A stretch of DNA of 57,787 nucleotides from positions 1 to 57,787 of the forward strand of contig JAFXQK010000043.1 in assembly GCA_017527205.1 (NCBI GenBank), given 5' to 3'. The notes beneath the pieces are model-generated. The model saw nothing but the letters and a program-made list of their open reading frames with translations, had not been told where the DNA came from and did no database searches. Position 1 is the stretch's first letter; every line of letters begins with the position of its first letter. Of the stretch, positions 1-7,788 are shown one piece after another. The position numbers were made by a program, and so were the translations under genes. Origin of the DNA: Lachnospiraceae bacterium (GTDB lineage: Bacteria; Bacillota; Clostridia; Lachnospirales; Lachnospiraceae).

Positions 1-195
1 AGGCTTTACGTGCATCTCTCTCAGGAAAGAGAGACGGCCGTGAAGGTGGGACAAAGACATGGAAAGCCCGTGATCTATTTGGTAAGCAGCGGCGAAATGC
101 AGCTGGACGGATACAAGTTTTATAAGTCCGTGAACGGCGTGTGGCTCACCAAGGAAGTGCCCGTCAAGTATCTTCGTAAAGAGCGTGCAGAATGA
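1..195 (+). CDS. kptA: RNA 2'-phosphotransferase (Tpt1/KptA family), C-terminal part
   Basis: The reading frame is open from base 1, so the gene begins outside the window; 64 residues and the stop are visible. The pattern VHLS, then TAVKVGQRHGKPV, then DGYKFY and NGVWLT-EVP-KYL is the C-terminal signature of KptA/Tpt1 enzymes. The family moves the 2'-phosphate of RNA onto NAD+, giving ADP-ribose 1'',2''-cyclic phosphate; its role in bacteria is unclear because they lack the tRNA-splicing pathway that makes 2'-phosphates. GTG at 10-12 is an internal codon, not the start. The stop codon lies inside the first unit of the repeat array that follows. Confidence 0.85.
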   Translation, partial: RLYVHLSQERETAVKVGQRHGKPVIYLVSSGEMQLDGYKFYKSVNGVWLTKEVPVKYLRKERAE

Positions 196-336
196 CCATA
201 AAATGGCGCACGGAACAGTAAGCGTGGAGTGACCATAAAAGGGTGCATGGAAAAGAAAACATGGAGTGATTGTAAAAAGGGCACACGAAGAGCGGAAAGT
301 GGAGTGACCGCAAGGGCGGAGATGTATTATTCCTAG
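187..336. repeat. Degenerate ~37-bp tandem repeat, about four units
   Basis: Units begin near 187, 225, 262 and 300. Each carries TGGAGTGA (GCAGAATGA in the first) followed by CCATAAAA or a variant and a purine-rich tail. Spacing is 36-38 bp and divergence rises along the array. The first unit includes the last codons and stop of kptA. No open frame of note crosses it. Confidence 0.7.
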
Positions 337-387
337 GGGTGAACGGACTACGATAAAGGGAGAAGCAAGGAAAGGACTTGGTATGCC

Positions 388-597
388 ATGGAGACAAATG
401 ATCGTGAGATTGATGAATTGGTGAAGATGATTGATGGAAAGATGGACGGCGGAGTCAGCAGGCTTTCCGTTGGATTCTTGAAGGATCAGAAAACGGATTT
501 CGTGAAGGAGCGCATCTCTATGGGAAAACGCGATGCGTGGGATCCATGGGTTTGGGGTGAAGGCTACGGAAGTCGCGACCTGGATGAAAGCTTCTAG
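388..597 (+). CDS. Small hypothetical protein, 69 aa
   Basis: An acidic 69-residue protein without membrane segment or signal peptide. The N-terminal half, with a DREIDELVKMIDG helix, faintly recalls short Lachnospiraceae proteins that begin with a similar helix, but I recognise no named family. The C-terminal half is rich in Trp, Gly and Asp (WDPWVWGEGYG). A purine-rich AAGGAAAGG at 368-376 can serve as a rather distant ribosome site for the ATG at 388. It stands alone between the repeat array and the esterase gene. Coding status is moderately likely, judged from its ribosome site and the lack of any competing frame. Confidence 0.45.
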   Translation: METNDREIDELVKMIDGKMDGGVSRLSVGFLKDQKTDFVKERISMGKRDAWDPWVWGEGYGSRDLDESF

Positions 598-662
598 GAA
601 AATTGTTGCTGAATGGAACAGAGTTAATTGATGACAATTGTTTTTGGGAGGAGAATGAGTGA

Positions 663-1661
663 ATGACATATGAAAATTTGAAGGATAAGACACTGAAGGA
701 TCTCTTGGAAAATCCTTTGATCGCGGAGGTTGCAAAGGACGCCATCCGTAAGATGGATCTTTCCAAGGAGGAGTATTATACCTGGACCCTTCAGGAGATT
801 GCTGACAAGATGGGCTGGAAGAATCTGGAAAGAGGACTCAAACGGTTATTTGAGGTGGCATCAAAAGGAGATTACTGCTTTAGATTGTATGATCCCAAGG
901 AATGCGAAGGAGATCCGGAGCAGGAGAGCGCACACATTGTCTTCTTCCCTTCGGATGATGCGGCGGCAAGCGAAAGGCCCTTTGTTTTCCTGGTTCCCGG
1001 AGGGGGTCTTGTCAATGTGTGGAATCTGACGGAGGGCTGGCCGGTTGCCTGTACGTTTAACGAGCTGGGATATCACGTCGTGATCCTGACCTATCAGGTT
1101 GACGTGGACGAGGGTGCGTTGGTGGCAATGGGCGATATGGCGAGTGCCTTCGAGATCATCAAAGCGAAAAAAGAAGAATTTCACGTGGATCCTGCAAAGT
1201 ATGTCACCTGCGGATTTTCCTCTGGCGGATATTTGGTATGCTTGTGGAATTCGGAAAAAGGGTATCGCGCCTATGGCGTTGCAAAGCCGAGTGGGTGTCT
1301 TCCCATTTACTCCATGACCTCTTATCGCATCCTGCGGGATTATGTTGACTGGGATGATGAACAGGAGATGGAAGAGTGTGCCTTGGAAACGGTCGGATGC
1401 TCCATGGAGGAGGCTTGTAACAGCTGCTTTGAGATTCCGGAGCACGTGGAAGGCTTTCCACCGACCTATGTTGTCACCATGGAAGGGGATAACGTATGCA
1501 ATCCTGAGCATTCCAAGCGACTTGCCAAGGCGCTGGAAGATGCGAAGATTCCCTGCAAGTTTGAACTGGGCCCCGATGGCTGGCACGGCTTCGCAGATGG
1601 TATCGGCATGTGCATGGAAGGTTGGCCGGAGAGAGCAACGAATTGGCTGAAGGAAAGGTAG
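663..1661 (+). CDS. Alpha/beta hydrolase (esterase/lipase-like), 332 aa
   Basis: A probable carboxylesterase. Residues 1-80 form a helical N-terminal region. The hydrolase core follows, with the oxyanion-hole motif PGGG near residue 111, the nucleophile elbow GFSSG at 184-188 (Ser186), a candidate acid Asp276 in MEGDN, and the base His308 in DGWHGFADG. No signal peptide is present, so it is cytoplasmic. GGGAGGAG at about 647-653 supports the ATG at 663; the ATG at 655 in another frame stops at once. The stop is 8 bp before the next gene, a methyltransferase, suggesting one transcript. The substrate cannot be read from the sequence; acetylated sugars or small esters are plausible. Confidence 0.85.
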   Translation: MTYENLKDKTLKDLLENPLIAEVAKDAIRKMDLSKEEYYTWTLQEIADKMGWKNLERGLKRLFEVASKGDYCFRLYDPKECEGDPEQESAHIVFFPSDDAAASERPFVFLVPGGGLVNVWNLTEGWPVACTFNELGYHVVILTYQVDVDEGALVAMGDMASAFEIIKAKKEEFHVDPAKYVTCGFSSGGYLVCLWNSEKGYRAYGVAKPSGCLPIYSMTSYRILRDYVDWDDEQEMEECALETVGCSMEEACNSCFEIPEHVEGFPPTYVVTMEGDNVCNPEHSKRLAKALEDAKIPCKFELGPDGWHGFADGIGMCMEGWPERATNWLKER

Positions 1662-1669
1662 GAGACAAC

Positions 1670-2446
1670 ATGGGAATCAATGACAAGGCATCCGTAGAGA
1701 AGCAGTACAGCAATTCAACGAATCTGAATACAAGGATTTCGATTCATGATAAGTATTCGACCAACAAGCAGGGGTTTGGCAATTGGATTTATTCGCATTA
1801 TGAGATTGAAGATGGCGTGACCGTACTGGAACTCGGTTGCGGCACCGGAAGCATGTGGGTCGGTAAAAATGACCTGATAGGGAAATGCGGAAAGCTAATC
1901 CTTTCTGATTTTTCAGAAGGAATGCTCAGCCAAACCAAGGAGACGCTTAAGGGCTATGAGGGCATAGAGTATAAGGTGATCGATATCCAGAACATCCCGT
2001 TCGAGGACGGCACCTTTGACATAGTCATTGCAAACATGATGCTGTATCACGTGCCTGATCTTTTCAAGGGACTGAGCGAGGTACGCAGAGTGCTGAAGAA
2101 AGATGGCAAGTTCTATTGTGCAACCTATGGCGAGAACGGGATCATGGAATATCTGAGCGGGCTTTTTGAAGGCCAGGGAGCAAAGTCAGATCCGAATTAT
2201 TCCTTCACTTTGCAGAACGGAGCGGAGAAACTGTCGAAGGTTTTTGCAGACGTAAAGAAGTTGGATTACGTTGATTCTTTGGAAGTGACGAACCTGGATG
2301 ACATCGCGGATTACATGTATTCGCTGACGGGTATGTCCGGACTGAAACAGATTCCGAGGGAGAAGGTTTTGGAAGTATTGCAGGCCAATACCGTGAACGG
2401 CGTTCTGCGCGTGCCCAAGGAATATGGGATGTTTGTGGCGAAATAA
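1670..2446 (+). CDS. Class I SAM-dependent methyltransferase, 258 aa
   Basis: Methyltransf_11/25-type enzyme. The SAM-binding motif LELGCGTG lies near residues 52-59, an acidic SDFS at the end of beta-2, the motif IPFEDGTFDIVIAN near 115-128, then a hinge with YHVPDLFKGLSEVRRVLKKDG. The acceptor is unknown. An open frame extends back to 1610 inside the esterase, but the ATG at 1670 has GTAGGAGA just upstream and is the natural start. It lies 9 bp ahead of the acetyltransferase gene and belongs to the same small-molecule run. Confidence 0.85.
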   Translation: MGINDKASVEKQYSNSTNLNTRISIHDKYSTNKQGFGNWIYSHYEIEDGVTVLELGCGTGSMWVGKNDLIGKCGKLILSDFSEGMLSQTKETLKGYEGIEYKVIDIQNIPFEDGTFDIVIANMMLYHVPDLFKGLSEVRRVLKKDGKFYCATYGENGIMEYLSGLFEGQGAKSDPNYSFTLQNGAEKLSKVFADVKKLDYVDSLEVTNLDDIADYMYSLTGMSGLKQIPREKVLEVLQANTVNGVLRVPKEYGMFVAK

Positions 2447-2454
2447 GGGGAGCA

Positions 2455-2476
2455 GATGATTAGATTAGAACCGGTA
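2455..2476 (+). repeat. 22-bp start-codon repeat, copy 1 (GNAT gene)
   Basis: This stretch around the GNAT start matches 3423-3444 at 21 of 22 positions (one T/C difference at the seventh base). Both copies encode MIRLEPV from the start codon. Confidence 0.8.
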
Positions 2477-2893
2477 ACCAAAGAAAACATAGATGAGGTG
2501 CTTGCGCTTCGGGTGCGGGAAGATCAGAAGGGATTTGTATCGCCAAATGCGGAGTCTTTGGCGCAGGCATATGCCTACTCTGAGACGGCATGGCCCTTTG
2601 GCGTGTACGATGACGAGACTTTAGTTGGATTTATCATGATGGGCTATTACGAGGTTAAGCATTATTATACGCTTTGGAAATTCATGATCGACCAACGTTA
2701 TCAGCACAAGGGTTACGGACGAAAAGCATTAGAACTTGGCCTTGCGTTTGTAAAAGAAAAATTCCATCCATGTGAGATTTATACTGGAGTAGCACCAGGT
2801 AATAATGTGGCGAAGGGATTATACGAGTCCGTTGGTTTTGTGGATACGGGGTTGGTAGAATTTGGGATGGAAGAAATGTGTAAGAAATATTAG
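2456..2893 (+). CDS. GNAT family N-acetyltransferase (spermidine/spermine type), 145 aa
   Basis: A single-domain GNAT. The acetyl-CoA pyrophosphate loop is QRYQHKGYGRKAL near residues 80-92, followed by the late motif NNVAKGLYESVGF. The order (FGVYDDETLVGFIMMG, then YTLWKFMID, then HKGYG) resembles the polyamine acetyltransferases BltD and PaiA, so a polyamine or other amine is a reasonable guess at substrate. AAGGGGAG precedes the ATG. The first 22 bases of the gene recur almost exactly at the start of the methyltransferase at 3424, see the separate entry. Confidence 0.85.
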   Translation: MIRLEPVTKENIDEVLALRVREDQKGFVSPNAESLAQAYAYSETAWPFGVYDDETLVGFIMMGYYEVKHYYTLWKFMIDQRYQHKGYGRKALELGLAFVKEKFHPCEIYTGVAPGNNVAKGLYESVGFVDTGLVEFGMEEMCKKY

Positions 2894-2920
2894 GATTTGA
2901 TAGAAAGAAGAGTGGTAGAC

Positions 2921-3427
2921 ATGACGCACGCGATTTTACTAAATGGGCCGTCGTCCGCCGGTAAGTCAACGCTCTCAAAGGAATTGCAACGGAGACTCGC
3001 TGGCAAAGGCGTGGAGGCGGAAATTATATCCATAGACGATTACATGGTCACGGACCCAAAGGAGACCATTTACGAGGACGATATTTATGACATCATGCCA
3101 GCCATGTGTGAAGGTATGATACGCGCATTGTGGGCTGGACATATGGTAATTGTTGATCATGCGATCACAAGCGAGAGAATTTTCAAAGCATTTATGGATG
3201 CCGCAAAAGGTTACAAAGTGCTCAAGGTAAAAGTAACCTGCGACATAGAGATTCTTCGAAAGAGAGAGCAGGAGCGGGGTGACAGATGCCCAGGCTCTGC
3301 GGAGGCCTCTCTGCAGTATTTATGGCCGAAGGAGGGATACCATCTTTGTGTCGACAGCGGAGTGCGTTCCGCTTCGGAGATTGCAGCGGAGATTTTGGCC
3401 GTGATCTATGATAAGGAGTTTAGATGA
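2921..3427 (+). CDS. Chloramphenicol phosphotransferase-like P-loop kinase, 168 aa
   Basis: Begins MTHAILLNGPSSAGKST, the usual opening of the CPT-like family, with Walker A at residues 9-17. An acidic DDYM follows near residue 38 and a lid-like RKREQERGDR near 112-121. The founding member phosphorylates the antibiotic chloramphenicol; most relatives have unknown hydroxyl substrates, so resistance cannot be claimed. TTG at 2897 also opens the frame, but ATG 2921 is preceded by AGAAAGAAGAG at good spacing and matches the family's N terminus. The stop overlaps the next start as ATGA. Confidence 0.8.
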   Translation: MTHAILLNGPSSAGKSTLSKELQRRLAGKGVEAEIISIDDYMVTDPKETIYEDDIYDIMPAMCEGMIRALWAGHMVIVDHAITSERIFKAFMDAAKGYKVLKVKVTCDIEILRKREQERGDRCPGSAEASLQYLWPKEGYHLCVDSGVRSASEIAAEILAVIYDKEFR

Positions 3428-3444
3428 TCAGATTAGAACCGGTA
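3423..3444 (+). repeat. 22-bp start-codon repeat, copy 2 (methyltransferase gene)
   Basis: Second copy of the 22-bp sequence found at 2455-2476. It supplies the start codon and first seven codons of the methyltransferase. Homology between the two proteins stops immediately after it. Confidence 0.8.
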
Positions 3445-4101
3445 GATATGATGTTGGAAAAAATGGGTGAGTTCTTTGATGCGAGGCTGGAGGGCTATGA
3501 AGAGCATCAGATAAAGACAATCGATGCAGCAGAAGAGTTTTACCCTTATACGGCGGAGTGCCTTCCGAAAGGCGTGGATACTCGCATCCTTGATTTGGGA
3601 TGTGGTACGGGCCTGGAGTTAGGATATTATTTTGACATTATTCCCACTGCAAAGATCACGGGAATTGACTTGGCAGCAGGCATGCTGGATGCACTGAAAA
3701 AGAGGTTTCCGGACAAAGCACTGGATTTAATTATGGGCTCCTATTTTGAAGTGCCGTTTGAGGAAGGCGCATATGACGCAGTTGTATCTGTAGAGTCCCT
3801 TCACCATTTCACAAAAGAGGAGAAAATCCCTTTGTATGAAAAGGTGCGGAAAGCTTTGAAGGTAGATGGTTATTTTATCCTAACGGATTATTTTGCAATG
3901 TCCGATGAGGAGGAGCGATTCCATCGCGCAGAGTTATTGCGACTCAAGAAGGAACAAGGACTTCGCGAGGATGAGTTTTATCATTACGACACGCCGCTGA
4001 CCGTGGAACATGAGAAGGAAGCATTGCTGGCAGCAGGATTCGCTGATGTTCAGGTGCTGAAAAATTGGGGTCATACCTACACATTGAAGGCGGTTAGATA
4101 G
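3424..4101 (+). CDS. Class I SAM-dependent methyltransferase, 225 aa
   Basis: Motif I is ILDLGCGTGLELG near residues 55-67, then GIDLAAGML, PFEEGAYDAVVSVESLHHF and LKVDGYFILTDY, typical of Methyltransf_25 enzymes. The acceptor is unknown. Translation is coupled to the kinase gene (ATGA overlap), with AAGGAG at about 3413-3418. The first seven residues, MIRLEPV, are the same as those of the upstream GNAT and do not belong to the methyltransferase fold. Relatives I remember begin at MLEKMGEFFDARL, i.e. codon 10 (3451), so the leader appears to be a short acquired start. Start 3424 is kept because it alone has a good ribosome site. Confidence 0.85.
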   Translation: MIRLEPVDMMLEKMGEFFDARLEGYEEHQIKTIDAAEEFYPYTAECLPKGVDTRILDLGCGTGLELGYYFDIIPTAKITGIDLAAGMLDALKKRFPDKALDLIMGSYFEVPFEEGAYDAVVSVESLHHFTKEEKIPLYEKVRKALKVDGYFILTDYFAMSDEEERFHRAELLRLKKEQGLREDEFYHYDTPLTVEHEKEALLAAGFADVQVLKNWGHTYTLKAVR

Positions 4102-4112
4102 AGGAGCAAAGC

Positions 4113-4610
4113 ATGGAATATTGGGATCTTTATGATGCGGAGAGGAAGCCGCTGGGGCGCACGCATCTGCGCGGAGAAAAGTTTGAAGAGGGTGAATTTT
4201 ATGTATGCTGTGAGGTTTGGGTCATGAATGCCAAGGGGGAATTCTTGACGACGCAGAGGCACCCAGCAAAGAAGGCGGGTAATCAGTGGGAGTTTGTTGG
4301 CGGCGGAACGCTTGCGGGCGAGACGACGACGGCATCCTCCGTGAGGGAGCTTTTTGAGGAGACGGGGATCGTGGCAGCGGAAAGCGATCTGAAACTGATC
4401 GCCACCTACGCGCACAAGAATTATTTCTTGGATGTTTATCTGCTGAAAAAGGACGTGGCCATTGAAAATGTCGTGCTTTGCCCTGAGGAGACGGTGGCGG
4501 CAAAATGGGCCACTGACGAGGAAATCCGCAAGATGATCGAAGCGGGCGAATTCGTGTATTCCGTCGGGCAGCGGTATGGCATGTATGAAAAACAGGCGAA
4601 AGAATTATAA
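4113..4610 (+). CDS. Nudix hydrolase (IPP isomerase-like subgroup), 165 aa
   Basis: A complete Nudix box is visible near residues 64-86: G, five residues, E, seven residues, then RELFEETGI, fitting Gx5Ex7REUxEExGU. The N-terminal WDLYDAERKPLGRTHLRGE resembles the isopentenyl-diphosphate isomerase-like Nudix proteins common in Firmicutes. They hydrolyse diphosphates linked to another moiety; the substrate here is unknown. GAGGAG at 4102-4107 lies 5 bp before the ATG. The gene sits 11 bp after the methyltransferase. Confidence 0.85.
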   Translation: MEYWDLYDAERKPLGRTHLRGEKFEEGEFYVCCEVWVMNAKGEFLTTQRHPAKKAGNQWEFVGGGTLAGETTTASSVRELFEETGIVAAESDLKLIATYAHKNYFLDVYLLKKDVAIENVVLCPEETVAAKWATDEEIRKMIEAGEFVYSVGQRYGMYEKQAKEL

Positions 4611-4661
4611 GCAGAATGGGTTAATGGAGAAGATATAAGCCGTGACTTGGAGGATAAAAGT

Positions 4662-5606
4662 TTGACAGAGAAATTTGCAATTATATCAGACATACATGGG
4701 AATTATGCAGCATTGGTAGAGGTGTTGGAGGATGCAAAAAGTCGGGGGATCGATCAGTTCATCATAGCGGGGGATTATTGCTTAAGCGGTGCCTGGCCGA
4801 ATGATTGTGTTCGGGCGATGAAGGAAATTCAGAAGAAGTGGATCATTCGAGGGAATGAGGAGATCTATCTCGAGAACTTGATCGGCAAGGATCAGAGCAC
4901 TTGGACCGATGGACAGATGCAGATCTCGTATTGGAATTTTCGAAATATCGAGAAGGAGAATCTGGATTATCTTTTGGCGTTGCCGCATACCGTGGAGTTT
5001 GAGCGCAATGGCGTAAAGGTCCATGTAGAGCATTCTTCGAAGGCTTTTCTTGGGGAGTATGAATTCGTTCATTTTAGCTCAATGGTATTGGCGAAAAAAT
5101 ATGAGAATGCAGAGGTGACAGCAGAAATTCTTCGGGATGATGTTCGGAAAGATTTGGAAGGAGATCTTGGGTTTCAAAAGAAAATAGAGGAGTTGGAAGA
5201 GGGTGTTTATATTTTTGGACATTCTCACGTGCAATGGTCTTACAAGGATTCCAATAAGAACATTTTGCTGAGTAATCCAGGCTCTTGCGGATTGCCGCTG
5301 GATGCGATCAAAAACAGCGTGCCGTACTCGATCTTGACGATTACGGAAAACGGAGATACATCGCTGGAAGAGATCAGGGTACTTTTTTCCATGGCTGATT
5401 ATATCGAGAAGCTCAAAAAGACCACGCAGTACGTGGAAGCCAATGTATGGAGCAAGGTGATCTTCAAAGAGCTTTTGTCAGCTAGGGAACATATGATGTT
5501 TTTCCTGCAGTTTGTGGAAGATTACGCCCAAAAGATTGGCGACGAAAGAAGGCCCTACGCCTTGGAAACATGGGAAAAGGCGTATGAAGAATGGAGTAAG
5601 TCATGA
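4662..5606 (+). CDS. Metallophosphoesterase (calcineurin-like), 314 aa
   Basis: The dinuclear-metal phosphoesterase motifs appear in order: SDIHGN near residue 9, AGDYCLSG near 39, IRGNEE near 64, VEHSS near 124 and FGHSHVQW near 185. It resembles YfcE/MJ0936-type phosphodiesterases, with an extra helical C-terminal region of about 90 residues whose role is unknown. TTG at 4662 is preferred over TTG 4647: GGAGG at 4649-4653 gives correct spacing and translation then begins just before the first metal motif. The stop overlaps the next start (ATGA). Confidence 0.8.
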   Translation: MTEKFAIISDIHGNYAALVEVLEDAKSRGIDQFIIAGDYCLSGAWPNDCVRAMKEIQKKWIIRGNEEIYLENLIGKDQSTWTDGQMQISYWNFRNIEKENLDYLLALPHTVEFERNGVKVHVEHSSKAFLGEYEFVHFSSMVLAKKYENAEVTAEILRDDVRKDLEGDLGFQKKIEELEEGVYIFGHSHVQWSYKDSNKNILLSNPGSCGLPLDAIKNSVPYSILTITENGDTSLEEIRVLFSMADYIEKLKKTTQYVEANVWSKVIFKELLSAREHMMFFLQFVEDYAQKIGDERRPYALETWEKAYEEWSKS

Positions 5607-6568
5607 AGGAAAACAGGTTTGTGACATATACGGAAGATGACAGGAATATTGTGAGGGCCGGGATTGAAGGCGTAAAGAAGATCCTGCTGGGGAGTGATGC
5701 GGATCGAAAGAGAAGCATGTTGTTTTGCCTGGACTGGTTTATGGATCCTTATTATGGGCAGGATATTTCCGCATTCAAGGAGGAATTGATCGATCTTTTG
5801 CAGCAGGTCATCGTGTCGCATGGCGAAGAATTGAACGTCAAGGAAGATGCGCTGCAGCTCCTTGCGGATTATGAGTTTGGGCCTTTTCCGATCTTGGAGG
5901 AGCATTTTGAAGAGCTCGAAGAGGACATCAAGCCTGACGCAAAGTACGTGATCAACATGCATCGCGAATTTGGCGTGAGAACGCTCATTTTCCTTGGGTC
6001 GTCCGTCACTTACGGAGAGGCGGCCGGCGGCATATCCTTCGCGGATTTGTTGTGCAAGAAGTTTGGATATGAAATGGTCAAGGAAGCGGTGTCGGGGACG
6101 ACACTCGTAGATGACGGGCCAGACTCCTATGTCAGCAGGCTAAAGACGATCGATGCAGAGTCCGCAAGTTTGCTGGTGTGTCAGCTGTCCACAAATGATG
6201 CTACTTGTAAGAAGCCACTCGGGAGCGTTGGTAAAAGCAAGGACATAGAGTCGTTTGACACGAAAACGGTGGCCGGTGCGATCGAATATATCATCGTATA
6301 TGCGCGCGTAAAATGGGGCTGTTCTGTCACATTTTATACGAATCCGCAGTATGAGTCGAAGGAATATGCCGAAATGGTGGAGCTCCTAAAGAAGATCGCG
6401 AGAAAGTGGGACATTGAGCTCATCAACCTGTGGGACGATAAGGCATTTAACAAGGTCACCGCAGAGGAACGCGACAGATTCATGGCGGATCCCATTCATC
6501 CGACGCTGGAGGGCTATAAGGAATGGTGGTTGCCGTACTTCGAGAAGAAGATACCTAGTTTGTTTTGA
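5603..6568 (+). CDS. SGNH/GDSL hydrolase with N-terminal helical domain, 321 aa
   Basis: Residues 1-120 are mostly helical and not recognised. The hydrolase domain follows: IFLGSSVTYGE near 128-138 with the nucleophile Ser in a GSS variant of GDS, QLSTND near 195 supplying the Asn of block III, and DPIHPTLEGY near 294 with the Asp-His pair. No signal peptide. Likely an esterase or deacetylase of a cytoplasmic compound. It is coupled to the phosphoesterase gene by an ATGA overlap, so the two may act on one compound. Confidence 0.8.
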   Translation: MKENRFVTYTEDDRNIVRAGIEGVKKILLGSDADRKRSMLFCLDWFMDPYYGQDISAFKEELIDLLQQVIVSHGEELNVKEDALQLLADYEFGPFPILEEHFEELEEDIKPDAKYVINMHREFGVRTLIFLGSSVTYGEAAGGISFADLLCKKFGYEMVKEAVSGTTLVDDGPDSYVSRLKTIDAESASLLVCQLSTNDATCKKPLGSVGKSKDIESFDTKTVAGAIEYIIVYARVKWGCSVTFYTNPQYESKEYAEMVELLKKIARKWDIELINLWDDKAFNKVTAEERDRFMADPIHPTLEGYKEWWLPYFEKKIPSLF

Positions 6569-6653
6569 AATAGGTGAGACGGTGTTTGTATTTGAGAATG
6601 CGGGCTCGCACGGTAGCAAATGACAAAAAACAGGTCACGAAAGAAAAATATGG

Positions 6654-6683
6654 TTGGTGAGAAAAACAGATTCATGGTATGAT
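6654..6683 (+). promoter_or_regulatory. Sigma-A promoter, extended -10, for SGNH gene at 6721
   Basis: TTGGTG at 6654-6659, 18-bp spacer, TATGAT at 6678-6683 with an upstream TG (TGGTATGAT). Expected start about 6690, some 30 bases before the gene. Confidence 0.6.
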
Positions 6684-6720
6684 ATAGTTTCGCACCCCTA
6701 GCGAGAAGGAGATTATGACA

Positions 6721-7722
6721 ATGACAAACGAACAGTTGAAAAACTATTATTTTGGAGCATATCGTTTCGAAGAGACGGAGGACGGCTGGCTACAGGCGTT
6801 TCAGTACTCGAAGGCGCAGGAGGATTACTTCAAGGAGGCCTTTGATTTCTGGTATGAAAGATGCACGGCGTCTACGGCAAAGACGATCGAATTTGTGACG
6901 GAGGCCACGAAGGTGTCCTTTGATTTTAAATTGATCTGGATGGGTTCGCCGGATTCCTTTGAGCTGGCGGTGGACGGTCAGATCACGAAGATTGCGTATG
7001 TGATGGATTTCATGAAGGAAGATATGCCGGAGCCCGATTTTTCAAAGGGATTTCCGGGATGGAACCTTCCGAAGGAAGGCAAGATCGAGTGGGATCTGCC
7101 TGAGGGGAAGAAGCATGTCGTAATCTATCTACCTGCGGATGCGACCGTGCTTGTGCGTAATTTAGAGATCAATGCGGAAGCCGAGAGACCTGCAAAGAAC
7201 GAGAAGGTACTGTGGCTTGGAGATTCCATCACCCAGGGCTTTGGACCGCTTCGCAGTGCGCAGACTTATGTTTCCGTGGCGAACAGGATCCTGAATTATG
7301 ACATTGTAAATCAGGGTATTGGTGGTTATGTGTATGACAAAAAGTCCTTAATGAAGATGGACGGGTATCAGCCGGACAAACTCATCGTGGCGCTCGGAAC
7401 CAATCAATATGGCGATGAAACCATGACGGCCGTGGAGGAGTATTATGAGACCCTGACCGGGATTTACGGCAATGAAATTCCGATCCTTTGCATCTCGCCG
7501 ATTTGGCGCGGTGACCAACCGGAAGGGTATGAGAAGTTTGTGGATTTCTGCAAGAATATCAAGAAAATTGCGGGGAGCTATAAAAATGTAACTGTTGTGG
7601 ATGGGTTCACGCTTGTGCCCCATCTGAAGGAATATTATCTGGATAACCTACATCCGAACTGTCTTGGGGCGGAAGTCTATGGAAGAAATCTTGTGGAGGT
7701 TATCAGAAGACTGGAATTTTAG
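6721..7722 (+). CDS. SGNH/GDSL hydrolase with N-terminal beta domain, 333 aa
   Basis: Two-domain esterase of the type with a carbohydrate-esterase-2-like N-terminal beta-sandwich: residues 1-155, then WLGDSITQGF near 165 (nucleophile Ser), VALGTNQYG near 222 and DNLHPN near 307 carrying the Asp-His pair. Such enzymes often remove acetyl groups from sugars. No signal peptide. ATG 6715 and ATG 6721 are both possible; AAGGAG at 6706-6711 is only 3 bp from the first but 9 bp from the second, so 6721 is preferred. It has its own promoter and is not part of the coupled run before it. Confidence 0.82.
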   Translation: MTNEQLKNYYFGAYRFEETEDGWLQAFQYSKAQEDYFKEAFDFWYERCTASTAKTIEFVTEATKVSFDFKLIWMGSPDSFELAVDGQITKIAYVMDFMKEDMPEPDFSKGFPGWNLPKEGKIEWDLPEGKKHVVIYLPADATVLVRNLEINAEAERPAKNEKVLWLGDSITQGFGPLRSAQTYVSVANRILNYDIVNQGIGGYVYDKKSLMKMDGYQPDKLIVALGTNQYGDETMTAVEEYYETLTGIYGNEIPILCISPIWRGDQPEGYEKFVDFCKNIKKIAGSYKNVTVVDGFTLVPHLKEYYLDNLHPNCLGAEVYGRNLVEVIRRLEF

Positions 7723-7788
7723 GCAATCAGCGTGCCAAAAAGAACTGTTCCCATTGGCATGTTGGCATGTTAGAAAGTGTGAGACAAA

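Noticed and set aside
598..662. Terminator after the 69-aa ORF
   Set aside because: Only a weak AATTGT/ACAATT pairing with a long loop.
861..1586. Long minus-strand open frame opposite the esterase
   Set aside because: Low-complexity antisense frame with no family motif or ribosome site; the plus strand has a complete catalytic triad.
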